Shown here: positions 26,560-35,879 of the stretch, in pieces
Layout of the letters: every line of letters begins with the position of its first letter
Position numbering within the stretch: the first letter of the stretch is position 1
Made by a program: the position numbers and the translations under genes
Notes under the pieces: model-generated
Databases searched by the model: none
What the model was told of the DNA's origin: nothing
The model's input: the letters and a program-made list of their open reading frames with translations, nothing else
Assembly: GCA_026874595.1 (NCBI GenBank)
Contig: CM049311.1
Location: 9,583,676-9,647,675, forward strand
From: Sipunculus nudus
Lineage: Eukaryota > Annelida > Sipuncula > Golfingiida > Sipunculidae
DNA: 64,000 nt
Direction: 5' to 3'

Positions 26560-28924
26560 ATTACAGGTCGTTTCATTATTCATGAAAAAATGGTGGCGCC
26601 ATCTGTACATCTTCTAATTTTATGCATTTTTTCTCTATTTTTGAGACCTTCAAATGAAGGAGCCCGGAAGATAACTGCATGGGCCCAATTCGTAACCGTT
26701 AGAACGAGAAACATTAAATTGTACTCCAGAAAGGACCCAGGCAAATCTCCTCGGAAATCTAAATTTAGGTGACCTATATTCTGCGAGCTACTGACCGAAA
26801 ACATGATTTTCAGATGGTCTGGAAAGTCAGATGGGCTCAAATTGTATCCGTTAGGCCATGATTCTGCTAATGCAACCTCCATGGAGTTTCTAGGCAAATT
26901 TTCTCAGAAACCTTAAACTAGGTCATGACGACCTATATTCTGTGAGCTATGGGAAGAAAATATGATTTGAGCACCCTGGAAGCCAGATTGGCTCAAACTG
27001 AATCCAAACTTAGAATAATCTAATGCAATATCAAGCGAAGTCTTGGAAAAATTTTCTCAGAAACCTGAAATTTGGCCATGTTGACCCATATTCTTTGAGC
27101 GACTGGGCTGAAACATTATTTGGAACAACCAGACAGACAGGACACAAATTGTAGCTCTTAGGCATAGAATCTTATAACACAACATCCAATAAGGTTCCGC
27201 CAAACTCTCCTTTACAACCTGAAAGTAGATCATGATGACCTAAATTCTGCAAGCAACTGGCCTTAAATATGCTTTTGAGCACCTAGATAGTCAGGCATGG
27301 CGCCAAACATTTCTGTTGGACATAGAACCTTCTAATATGACATACAAGGAGATCCTTGGCAAGTCTTCTTTAAATCCTAAAATAAGGTCAGTGCGACCTA
27401 TATTTTTTAAGCTATGGGTAGAAATCCTAATTTTGAGCCCCCTGAAAGTCAGACAAGTCACAAGTCTTTATTGTTGACCCTGGAAATAATTTTCTAAATA
27501 TAAAGTAAATTCATTGTAATGTCTCATTTGACAACCAAAACAATGTCACTGGGATGTATATTCTGTAAGCTTTTGGAAACAAAATGATTTGAGCACCCTA
27601 TAAGTGAGATGGACATAAGTCATAGTAGTTTGTCGTAGGAACTTTTAACTCAGCATCTGAGTAAAATCTTCTTGCTGTTACCTATTTTCTTAGGATTATG
27701 GGGGAAAAAATTATTTTGTGCACCCTTTAAGTCATTCTACCCATTGCTTAAGGTTCCTTAATAAATATTTTTCACAAATCAAAACAACTTATAATTAATA
27801 CATGCATCACCTGTATTCATGTCAAATTCAGCGGAGCGTCATGACCCATGTGTCACTTGCTATACTTACATTCTCACGGGAAGAGTGGATACTGACAAGA
27901 TCAGAGCCGCTCGTTTCTCTACATTTAGCCCTGGCTGTGGTCTGGTAGTACCTTTGAGTTATTACTTTGTAGCAGGCGTCATCATAGTATTCCCATGTAC
28001 GTGGACAGGCTGTAATGTAACAACAAGTATATGCAGTTATTTCAGGCCCCGTGTATTTTGGGAAACGTAAACCTTCATTGCATCTGTGATTCGAAAAAGG
28101 GAAACTCTCTTCCTTTACTTGTGCACATGATCCGTTTAAAATCTGCATCCTTTTTAAGTCCAACCTTCAATCATATTAAACTTTCACATCCCTTTCCACC
28201 TCATTGTTCATAGTTTTCGTTTGAAATTATTTGGTTTTAAATGTTACACAATGGGATGGGGGGGGGGTTCTTATCAGTTTCGCCAAATATCTAAATGAAA
28301 TAAGGAAATTAATCATCCAATAATTTTGGTATAATATATATGTTACATATGTGCGATGTGTACCGGTTTACATAACCATTTTTCGATGCTGCTTCACTCA
28401 TTCAGTACACTGTAACACGTTTTTATTAGTATAACTATACAACAACATCAACAACTACCACTTCAACTTCTACCACTACTTCTATTATTATTATACAGTA
28501 ATCAAAGTCAACGGTACTTTAAATACACATTCTAATTTAATAAATACTATAAAACATTTATTTTAAATAATATTTCAATAGAAAATAAAAAATAAAAAAA
28601 TTATTTTGAATGAGTTACACAGGATAAAAATAGGCACAAGGCCCCTTACATTTTGAAATTGGCGCTCCGAACCTCAAATACCGTAAGGTTACCAATCAGC
28701 TGACACGTAAATTTAGTAATCCTTGTACAATATACTATATTTAATGTCAAATTTATAAACATCATTTAATGTATCTGCACCGTTCCGTGCCTATATGCAA
28801 TCCTATTCCTCTGCTCCATAAATAACACTTTCAGTTTGCTTTATGAAAATGCCTTATACTTACCAGAGTTGGCATGACGAATGCGTGTAGTAATGAGCAA
28901 TAGAGAAAGCAAGATACCGGCCAT
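11269..28924 (-). CDS. Predicted CTLD-FN3 transmembrane receptor with tyrosine-motif tail (multi-exon gene, main copy)
   Basis: This is the gene-level entry for a spliced reading frame that I assembled by eye from minus-strand exons. The product would be a type I membrane protein: a 20-residue leader, one C-type lectin domain of about 125 residues, five complete FN3 domains plus two partial FN3 exons, one membrane span, a short basic stop-transfer and a tail with YxxL/I motifs. Intron phases agree at each junction: leader to CTLD phase 1, CTLD introns phases 0 and 2, CTLD to FN3 and between FN3 exons phase 1, between the partial FN3 exons phase 0, into the TM exon phase 1, and TM to tail phase 2. 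The family logic suggests a cell-surface carbohydrate or protein receptor signalling through SH2-domain partners. The FN3 part resembles the cysteine-bearing FN3 domains of receptor-type tyrosine phosphatases, but I see no phosphatase domain. Function, expression and the exact isoforms are inferred. Confidence 0.72.
12231..12330 (-). CDS. Exon 12: transmembrane segment and basic stop-transfer
   Basis: This is a 100-nt exon with acceptor TATCACAG and donor GTGAGT (phase 1 to phase 2). It encodes QGTNW followed by a span of about 21 hydrophobic residues (FLIVGLCMLPVFGLMVTITI) and then RRIRR. A membrane helix followed by a cluster of arginines indicates type I orientation with the tail in the cytosol. 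The homologous exon of a second gene is 59247-59349, with the same phases. Confidence 0.83.
12653..12857 (-). CDS. Exon 11: FN3 C-terminal part and juxtamembrane stalk
   Basis: The acceptor CGCCTAG is in phase 0 and the GTGAGT donor is in phase 1. The translation has TETEEVIENNSTITYNITGL, then VPLTNYTLRVVTVNPGG, the E-F turn and strand F of an FN3, and then a short stalk with IPFRPLPS. Several N-x-S/T sites (NNST, YNIT, NYT) are visible. It lies about 5.1 kb from exon 10, across an intron filled with repeats. Confidence 0.8.
13500..15980. repeat. Diverged repeat cluster with GGTGGCGCCACC-type words, inside an intron
   Basis: Units carry phrases such as TGCCAAATTTCAGACCAAT, CTGAGATATGAGCAATTTTC and GGTGGCGCCACCT, repeated near 13.57, 13.86, 15.63, 15.77 and 15.91 kb. 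A second phrase (AGCTTCTTTGAAGGTATCAA) recurs at about 14.52 and 14.85 kb, roughly 337 bp apart. It lies in the large intron between FN3 exons 10 and 11. It has no coding signal of its own and is probably a dispersed, tandemly amplified element. Confidence 0.7.
16096..17450. repeat. Tandem satellite, unit about 340 bp, each with a GGTGGCGCCACC palindrome
   Basis: The palindromic word occurs at 16416, 16756, 17094 and 17436, spacings of 340, 338 and 342 bp. Units share phrases such as CATTTAGCAGTCACATGAT and ATTTGGTAACAGACAATACA and are highly similar. About four units lie in the 18.0-12.9 kb intron of the main receptor gene. Confidence 0.88.
17540..17585. repeat. GGACGGT/GGACAGT minisatellite
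   Basis: Short direct repeats of GGTGGACGGTGGACAGT type immediately follow the 340-bp satellite array. Confidence 0.7.
17965..18143 (-). CDS. Exon 10: FN3 domain 6, N-terminal part
   Basis: The acceptor TTTCAG is in phase 1 and the donor CAG|GTGAGA is in phase 0, so this exon, unlike the others, encodes only the first part of an FN3. It reads PHKPQSLDILEARSRNLHVS, followed by W, and includes GYILIVSDPNG, ending with NDSIILVQ at strand E. The only downstream FN3 exon (12653-12857) also enters in phase 0, but it appears to contain a second strand E, so the joined domain may be over-long or an exon between them may be missing. Confidence 0.78.
18378..18641 (-). CDS. Exon 9: fibronectin type III domain 5
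   Basis: This is a phase 1-1 exon of 264 nt with acceptor CTTTCAG and donor GTAAGT. It begins PKVPEQLILSRNTLNSLDIK, followed by W, and continues FTNTIISYSDTEISEKRDK and LDPNTAYAVSIWNRANYSG. These match FN3 strands B, C and the E-F turn with strand F. Confidence 0.85.
19087..19365 (-). CDS. Exon 8: fibronectin type III domain 4 (cysteine-rich)
   Basis: This is a phase 1-1 exon of 279 nt with acceptor CATTCAG and donor GTATTT. It reads ATGLKVTFSTKDSLGLAWTK, then HKVDCVTASVQG and TGLRPGCLYTVTITTQRRGF, ending near ISVRNVTG. Trp in strand B and L-R-P-G-x-L-Y-T-V define FN3. Five cysteines in the middle are unusual for FN3 and suggest disulfide-stabilised loops. Confidence 0.86.
20718..20993 (-). 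CDS. Exon 7: fibronectin type III-like domain 3
   Basis: This is a phase 1-1 exon of 276 nt with acceptor CTTCTAG and donor GTAAGT. It includes SFTVTVTLP, then REWYLVDTTGEDKLP and LSGYTPGSTYTLNTKAGIGL. The G-Y-T-P-G-S-x-Y turn supports an FN3 fold. Strand B has no clear Trp, so this is the most diverged whole domain. Cysteines lie near both ends. Confidence 0.75.
21364..21660 (-). CDS. Exon 6: fibronectin type III domain 2
   Basis: This is a phase 1-1 exon of 297 nt with acceptor GTTGTAG and donor GTAAGA. It begins PDSVENLKFSNIESERLRVE and has W in strand B, SFTVTATSF, and LFPGALYQFKVNAVSNGQTS as the E-F turn and strand F. Two cysteines (GASC and DMC) probably pair. The same cysteine habit occurs in some receptor tyrosine phosphatase FN3 domains. 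Confidence 0.84.
22335..22601 (-). CDS. Exon 5: fibronectin type III domain 1
   Basis: This is a phase 1-1 exon of 267 nt with acceptor ATCACAG and donor GTTAGT. The translation starts LSPVTSLTMQPINTTAVTVQ, followed by W, and later has SLRPGERYQATVVTLFNGKS. The W of strand B and the L-x-P-G-x-x-Y turn and strand F are the FN3 hallmarks. The dibasic run GRNRRS lies in the C-C' region. It is the first FN3 after the CTLD. Confidence 0.85.
23770..23788. repeat. Poly-C tract
   Basis: A homopolymer of about 19 C in the same intron. Its length is likely unreliable in assembly. Confidence 0.8.
23946..24001. repeat. Perfect 28-bp tandem duplication
   Basis: The 28-bp unit beginning AACTTTAATTTTTCTAAGTC occurs twice head to tail, in the intron between CTLD exon 4 and FN3 exon 5. 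Confidence 0.85.
24143..24267 (-). CDS. Exon 4: C-type lectin domain, C-terminal third (EPN / WSD)
   Basis: The acceptor is TTCAAG, in phase 2. The exon reads NWNPGEPNNFPWELCVQM, then GGGGWSDHRC and NAVCKMEY. It contains the EPN tripeptide that in many CTLDs goes with Ca2+-dependent mannose-type binding, WSD in place of the usual WND, and the two conserved cysteines (ELC and AVCK). The donor is ambiguous. GTAGGT gives phase 1, which joins exon 5 in frame, and the same GTAGGT stands at the same place in the left copy (125-nt exon in both). A GTATTA two bases further would give phase 2 and would not join exon 5. Confidence 0.82.
24859..24971 (-). CDS. Exon 3: C-type lectin domain, middle third (WIGL exon)
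   Basis: The exon has a TATTCAG acceptor and a GTAAGT donor (phase 0 to phase 2). It reads NFINRLV, then AYPHDAWIGLQKEWSGWAWT, then DGTSWRY. DAWIGL and WxWTDG are the core beta-strand motifs of CTLDs. It joins in frame to exon 2 (after EN) and exon 4 (NWNPGEPNN). Confidence 0.87.
26450..26557. repeat. (AT)n microsatellite interrupted by TTAAGCT
   Basis: Alternating TA tract broken three times by TTAAGCTATATATATA-like words. It lies at the left end of the diverged satellite at 26590-27740. Confidence 0.85.
26590..27740. repeat. Diverged tandem satellite, unit about 153-160 bp
   Basis: GACCTATATTCTGCGAGCT-like words recur at 26771, 26930, 27083, 27237, 27395 and about 27551. The array starts with a TGGTGGCGCCATCTG word resembling the palindrome of the 340-bp satellite. 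It lies in the intron between CTLD exons 2 and 3 of the main gene. Confidence 0.78.
27870..28009 (-). CDS. Exon 2: C-type lectin domain, N-terminal third
   Basis: The exon is bounded by an acceptor ending TTACAG and a GTAAGT donor (phase 1 to phase 0). It encodes the start of a long-form CTLD: CPRTWEYYDDACYKV, then a segment with TARAKC and DLVSIHSSREN. The paired CPxxW and CYK cysteines, the helix-1 cysteine and the LVSIHSxxEN motif are diagnostic of the fold. The matching exon in the left copy is 2171-2313, which is one codon longer. Confidence 0.85.
28864..28924 (-). CDS. Exon 1: signal peptide leader of main CTLD-FN3 receptor
   Basis: A 61-nt coding segment runs from ATG (28924) to a GTAAGT donor. 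It reads MAGILLSLLLITTRIRHANS plus one base, giving a phase-1 intron. The hydrophobic core (ILLSLLLI) fits a secretory signal peptide. The next exon supplies CC, completing an Ala codon before the first CTLD cysteine. I chose this start because leader exons at 3551-3596, 34167-34227 and 48184-48244 are homologous and align at the same position. Confidence 0.7.
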
Positions 28925-29405
28925 TTGGAAGTGTAATGTTGTCCACGGTATATTGCTCAATGTAGTCTTACTAGTACACCAGCATGTCAAAAGGTATGGG
29001 TTATTTTTATTATTGGTAAGTTCTCACACGAAACGAGATACTCACAGAGGGTGCTGGATGTTATCAAAATATCAGATGATCAAACCGCAGGCAGGGTTCG
29101 TAATAACGCCTTTCCGCCTGTCTTAGACAAGCAAACACGTGCGCCCAAAGGCAATTTTCGCTTTGTCCCAAATCCGTTGGAAAGGTGACCACCTAGATGT
29201 TTTCCATATAAGTAGCTGATAGGTGGTAACACACATGATACAAAAACGAAATATTTTACAGTTCGTGTTCCATCGACTGCCTATATTTCCTATGTTTTCC
29301 TATAAAAATTAACATATGATTTCTTATACTTTCCGTCATTTGGACCCCACCTCCTATATTTTCCTGTATTTTAACTGCACAATCGTGTTTCTGATATACC
29401 AGTGT

Positions 29406-29406
<1 letters not shown>

Positions 29407-29456
<50 letters not shown>
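29407..29456. repeat. (AT)n microsatellite
   Basis: About 50 bp of alternating TA upstream of the main gene's leader exon. Confidence 0.9.
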
Positions 29457-29457
<1 letters not shown>

Positions 29458-29776
29458 TACCAATAAAATTTCCTCATGTTTAATTAACTCTTATATAACA
29501 TTGGTACTAAGTAATGAAAGAAGTATAAAATTACTTTCACGGCCATGAAAAATACCACGAGATCAGGCTGTCACACAGCACATGTTTCATGGTTAGTATT
29601 CATACCCGGATACTAGATCTGATAACTTGGTGTAAAAACTTACATTTACTCACAGTAGTTATATATTGCGTTGCTGTCACAGCCAGATTTGTGTATATAC
29701 AAAACATTCTGGTTAGAACCACAGCACTCTAAAAAATCCCTAGAAGTAACACTTTTCATTGACAGATGGCGCTCAT

Positions 29777-32247
29777 GGGACTGAAGTTGGACCGATATTC
29801 AAAATTCGATGTTCGCATGCAAAATCGAATATCACTTATAAAATGTGAATAATGAATATCACTCCAATCAGGGATATACGATATTCGCATGTTAACATAA
29901 AATAAAAATCATTGCATGCAATATCGAATATCACTCGAATTGGAGATATTCGACATTCGATATTCGCATGCGAATATCAAATATCATTTAAATCAGGGAC
30001 ATGCGATATTTGCATGTTAACATAAAAAAGATATCATATCATGGAAAATCAAATTTCACTAATGCGAATATCGAATATTACTCAAATCAGGGATATTCGA
30101 CTTTTACCAGTGAATATCACAAAATCAGATTAATTGGTGACATTTGATATTCGCATGCGAATGACCAAAATTTCAAACATGAGTGCCTTTAGATATTCGC
30201 ATGCAAATATCACCAAAAATCTAATAAATCAGTGGCATTCGATATTCGATTATTGTACGCAATTCGGGCGCAAAACGTTTTGACTAGGGGCCTCAGATTC
30301 ACTGAGGACACTGTGGCATGCGAATATCACCAAAATGATAAAAAAATAGTGTAATTCGGGCAAAACTGTCGGTGCTCGGCTAGGTCGACAACCTGACCAA
30401 TGGGCAGTGATGGGCAATAACCTTAGATACTCGAACATCAAAAATACGCAGACAAGCGACATTCGCATGAAAATATCGAATATCACACAAATCAGGGATA
30501 TCCGATATTCGCATGCGAATAACTTAATCAAAATCACATAAATTAGCGACATTTGATTTACACCAACGAAATACTGGAAAACAATCGACATCTGGTCAAC
30601 TTGGGGACATAGTTAATTGATTGGTCATGATTTTAGATATATGCACGCAAATATATATATTCGCTAATTTATGTGATTTATTTTGGATATTCGCATGCAA
30701 ATATCGAATATCCCTGATTTTTGTGATATTCGATATTCGCATGCAAATGTCGCTTGTGTGTTTGATATTAGCGTGTAAATATCCAAAGTCATGGTCAATC
30801 ATTGCCCTATCATGTATTTAACATGTCTCCATGTTGATCAAGTGTCGAAATGGCCGAGCGCCGACATTAGCAGAAGAAGTTAACGCTCATCGAGCAGCTA
30901 CAGGTTAGCGCCAACAGTTTTCCCGTTTTTTGCGTGCGAATGTCGAATGTCACCAATTTATGTGATTGTTGTGATATTCGCTGGTACAAATCGAATGTCG
31001 CTGATTTGTGTGATGTTCGATATTCGCATGCGAATGTCGCTTGTCTGTGTGATATTGGCGTGCAAATATCTAAGGTCATGGCGTATCATCAGAAGTGAGT
31101 TCCCGCTGTCCAGCCGAATATACCTGCTACCTCAGTTGCAAGTACGTGCAGAGGGTTAAACACTGGAACAAAACACATTCTGGTTATGTTTGTGTAGTGC
31201 GAGGGGCCTGTAGAGGCCAGGCGTGTGACAAGAGAAGATGTCCACAGTGAATCTTGGGCCCATAGTCAAAACGTTTCGAGTTTTGTGCCCGAAATGCGTG
31301 CGATAATCGAATATCCAATGTCACTAGTTTATTAGATTTTTCGTGACATTCGTATGCGAATATCGAATGTCTCCAATTTATATGATTTTTGTGATATTCG
31401 CTGGTAAAAATAGAATATCCCTGATTTGAGTGATATTAGATATTCACGATTCGAGTCATATTCGATATTACATGCTTTGATTTCTATTTTATGTTCACAT
31501 GCGAATATCGAATATCCCTGATTTAAGTGATATTCGATATTCGCATGGTATAAGTGATATTCGATTTTAAATGTGAATATCGAATTTCGAATATCCCCGA
31601 TTCGAGTGATATTTGATATTTTGCATGCTATGATTTATATTTTATGTTTACATGCGATTATCTAATATCCCTGATTTGAGTGATATTCCATATTCAGATT
31701 GTATGAGTGATATTCGATTTTGCATGAAAATATCGAATATCCCTGATTTGAGTGATATTCGAGAGTCGCATGGCAGATGTGATATTCGATTTTGCATGCG
31801 TATATGTTATACTGAATATCCCTGATTTGAGTGATATTCATTTCACGTGGGAATATCGAATGTCGAATATCCCCGATTCAAGTGATATTCGATATTGTAT
31901 GCTATTCTATTTTATGCTAAGATGCGAATATCGAATATCCCTGATTTGAGTGATATTCGATATTCGCATGGTATGAGTGATATTTGATTTTTGCATGCTT
32001 TGATATCTATTTTATGTCAACATGCGAATATCGAAGATCCTTGATTTGAGTGATGTTAGATATTCGCATGCTATGAATTCTATTATAAGTTACATGCGAA
32101 TATCGAATATCCCTGATTGGAGTGATATTCGGTATTCGCATGGTATGAATGATATTCGATTTTGCATACAAATATCGAATATCCCTGAATTGAGTGATAT
32201 TCGATATTCGCATGCGAATATCGAATATCGGTCCAACTTACAGTCCC
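29777..32247. mobile_element. Foldback-type element with inverted terminal repeats and GATATTCGCATGC words
   Basis: The ends are inverted copies: GGGACTGAAGTTGGACCGAT on the left and ATCGGTCCAACTTACAGTCCC (shown in part) on the right. The body is an irregular array of CGATATTCGCATGCGAATAT-like palindromic words. The left third is mostly in one orientation and the right part in the other. Internal segments also pair as inverted copies, for example CGGGCGCAAAACGTTTTGAC near 30.27 kb with GTCAAAACGTTTCGAG near 31.27 kb. No credible ORF is present. It is a non-autonomous foldback transposon or palindromic satellite. Confidence 0.72.
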
Positions 32248-32249
32248 GT

Positions 32250-33345
32250 GTAATGGCATATGATTATGTGGCATGATACCTACAGTCATTGGTATATCTG
32301 TACTGTATCCAAGATGCTCGTAAAAAGAGAGTGATTGTAAAAGATATTTTAACAGAGGATGGAAAATGTATGATGATAAAATTATTACATATTTTTTAGA
32401 ATACTTATCAGCATGCAAATCAATACCACAGTCTTAGAAAGAAAAATAACTACCACCTGCAAATACTGACCAGAATAAAACAAGCAGAGATAAGAATATT
32501 ATATATGATAAAATAAATCTCGATATTGTACTTGTAAAATATATCAAGAAAACTAATTGATAAACTTAAAAACAATCAAATAGCAACCGGGATAAAAAAA
32601 AATGAAATTTACATATGTCAAGAGTTCCGACTGTATGGACTGTTTCACAGAATAGCAGCACATAAAAAAATATGCTAATTAGGGTGACGAAAAGAGAATC
32701 AGCGATTTGTCAGTATTGCAAAACGGGGGAAGAATATCACTATTGCAATCTCTAACGATAGACAGATATCCTGGCTTGATTTATCTTTTGTGGTCCAATA
32801 TATTTCAAACACCTTTGCAGTTGTGAGACACACATATACATTATGTTAATCGTACGATTTTTCTACACATTGCTACCCAGAGCTATCATTTTATTTCTTC
32901 CTTAGCCTTTAACTGGATATTAAGCAGATATTTAAGCACAGGAATACAGAGGTTGATCAAAAAGATAAACAAAAAGTTCTGCTAGTTAATATACAGCGTA
33001 ATCATATATAACAGTCTCCGGCATATTTAATTTGAAATATTGTAAGTGTGGGACATATATTAAAGCATCAAAGTATCTAGATAACCAATGATAACACCAA
33101 CATCTACAGTCATTAATGCAATAAATAGAAATCCGTGTGTCATTATATCATCGTATTATTCTTTCCAGTGATCGGAGAATATAACTACTTAGATCGGGAA
33201 AAATAAATAAAGAAAGGCAGTCTTGTGTACCAGTTAAACCTTTCCAGGATCTTCGACCATACCTTTTACCACACAAGAATTCAATAATGATGTGGATGTG
33301 CACAAAGCTTTATTGCGGTCCCAACCATTCCTCTTAAGTACTTTA

Positions 33346-33424
<79 letters not shown>

Positions 33425-34160
33425 ATATTTACATTATTCTCTGTATGCTTGTGTGTTTACATACATATTACATACATATCGTTTACAAACGATATTACAT
33501 TTTATGGGTTGTGTGTATGCATTAATGTATGTGTGTATGTATGTATGTATTTGAATGCTGATGAACTCCAGCTCCTTAGCTGTCACTTAGCTCACTAATC
33601 AAATTCACACTTGCCCGTGCGCTTTTAGTTATGAAACTTTTTTTGACATCTACTTACATGATAGAGTCTTTATCACCAGCTGCTAATGAATATCAACTTA
33701 TGCGAAGGTTAGGGCAATATCTAATACATGTACATCACACCGGTATACATTTCACACAAAACATGACCTTAAGAGTCAAGCTGGTGTTACATACTGGGAG
33801 CCCCTGTGTAATCAGAGTGATACATTTAAACTTTAAGAGTAGCTACATTACACCCTATTATGCTAATCAGAAACAACTAAGGCTTCTTATTTCAAGATAC
33901 CTGGTTTAAAAAGATAACTGTTTTGCTAAGCGGAGCCAGGGTGCCTTTCAAAAGTCTTACTAAACTGATAGTCGTTCTCAGTATAAAACTTACCTATTAA
34001 TAGAAAAGCCTTCCTAGGAGGACCACTGTTTTAAAATTAATGGTACAATATTGTAGCAATTACCTTAGATGAATGATTCTATCTTCGAGGCAATGCACAT
34101 GAAACTCGGTCCCTTAATGATGCCGTACACAAAGTACCAATATTGGTGGAAAGTTTTCAT
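32250..34160. other. AT-rich intergenic stretch with no gene
   Basis: It contains one long (AT)n tract at about 33350-33419 and ATGT-rich simple sequence to 33550. No exon of the receptor family was found although an orphan leader lies at its right edge. Confidence 0.6.
33350..33419. repeat. (AT)n microsatellite
   Basis: About 68 bp of alternating TA, followed by GTGTGTA-rich sequence. An apparent ORF here is repeats of Ile-Tyr only. Confidence 0.9.
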
Positions 34161-34166
34161 GCTCAC

Positions 34167-34227
34167 CTGAGAAGCCGTGACAAATGCGAGTTGTGATGAT
34201 CAAGACAGAGAGCATGTCGTCAGCCAT
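34167..34227 (-). pseudogene. Orphan leader exon (signal peptide) of the receptor family
   Basis: A 61-nt segment starting at ATG reads MADDMLSVLIITTRICHGFS, followed by a phase-1 GTGAGC donor. Length, phase and sequence (L-x-x-L-x-I-T-T-R-I) match the leader at 28864-28924. I find no CTLD exon between it and that gene. It is either the remnant of a deleted gene copy or an alternative first exon that could splice to the CTLD exon at 28009. Confidence 0.6.
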
Positions 34228-34514
34228 TCTGAACTGTAAAACGACTCCTCGATATATTGCTCAATTTTTCTTAGTCATTTTATACGCCTGTCAAACAAGT
34301 TTTATTCATGATGACAATGGTTGTGAAAAGAATACCCACATTATCTATTTGCATGGTTATATAACATGATAACAGTTCAAAATTCTGATAAAGGAGATAC
34401 TTCCTAGTATAGGAGATAAAAAAAATTAAATATTTTTTTCCGCACTCAACAATTTCCGTTTTTCTGGAGCACATGAACCTATCTATACAGTGTTAATGCA
34501 TATCTATATTTTTA

Positions 34515-34522
34515 GTATATAT

Positions 34523-34559
<37 letters not shown>

Positions 34560-34560
34560 A
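34515..34560. repeat. (AT)n microsatellite
   Basis: An alternating TA tract with a single ATAAATAT interruption. Confidence 0.85.
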
Positions 34561-35377
34561 TGTGATGCATTATTTTCAACAGTTTATTAGATATATTTGT
34601 AGCTGCTGCTGATATTGCTTTCAAAACTTGATAATAAAAGACCAGAGACGCTGATGTACTAGAGATGTAAAAGGCACCTGATGGAAATATTTAATGATGC
34701 TGTTATGTAAATTCAGACATACCTGTGGGCATTATATGTTGGTGCATAATTTTCTAAAAAAAAACATTCAATATCTTGATACGATACATTATTAATTAGG
34801 GATAGGGTATTGTAGAAATGATAAAAAAGCACAGGTTTTCAAAGTAATAGTGACAGTAATAGACAAGAAATATTTGGCTAAAACAGGTCAGGGATGGTGT
34901 GTTTGTTTGATTATAATATAAGCTGAAATACATGAAACACATTTGTAGTGTTATTACTTTATGCTAGATGCTGTCATGGTCCAGTGGGCACTGGGCATCA
35001 GGCATGGGCTTTAGGTGATAACTAGTTAGATAAAATTCGGGCTTCTTTGTAGGTTCATTAACTAGGTTTGGTCATTGTACATTACAGCAGTGTCTAGTCC
35101 AGTTTACACATACTGTGGGGCAAGTTATTGTCAGGTGAGGCTAGACAGTACCCCTGCAGTATTGGTGATGTTTGAGTAATTCAGGGCTGGATAGTCATTA
35201 ACTGATAGCCACTAGTATTGCAGTCTAAGTAATATGGCTTTTAACAAATCTTGAAGAGTGTAAATGAAAAAAAAAATGTAATGCTCATCATTTGTGATAA
35301 ACACCTACTCAAGATAAATTGAAATTGACTTATCCAACAAGATGTACTGAATTGATGGAAGACAGGAAATTCACACG

Positions 35378-35399
35378 ACATTTCTGACGATTCATATAC

Positions 35400-35435
<36 letters not shown>

Positions 35436-35457
35436 GTATATGAATCGTCAGAAATGT
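35378..35457. repeat. 80-bp perfect hairpin with (AT)n centre
   Basis: ACATTTCTGACGATTCATAT and onward on the left is the exact reverse complement of the right arm ending CGTCAGAAATGT. The loop is a TA run that itself can pair. It could be a tiny MITE or a hairpin-forming microsatellite. Confidence 0.88.
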
Positions 35458-35879
35458 AAAATTTTAATTATAAGAGAAACATTAATTTATGAGAAGACCC
35501 AAAGATAGACCGATAAACTGAGACAGTTTTGTAATTAATGACGTTGGGCTTTATTTGATTAATTTATAAAAAAATAAATACAATTTTGTAAAACTTCCTT
35601 ACAGTCCTCAAGGCTAGTGTTGCCTTTCTGTTTATATAAACTTATTTATTTTACACGGATTGTACAAATAGTTAATAACCCTTTACTGTTCAGATTAGCC
35701 TGTGGATTGTCACACTCCTACTGTTCAGATTTATTTTGCATTTTTTCCACATTTTGACATGAATCTATATAAGAGACATTAACTCAGTAACCGTTAAAGG
35801 TATCTTTGTGAAATTTTCAGCTTTTACTGTCAGGTATATGTCCATCATGTTATTTTATTTATTTTCTACATACCTGGTA

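Noticed and set aside
33292-33525. Plus-strand ORF of Ile-Tyr repeats
   Set aside because: It is a translation of an (AT)n microsatellite.
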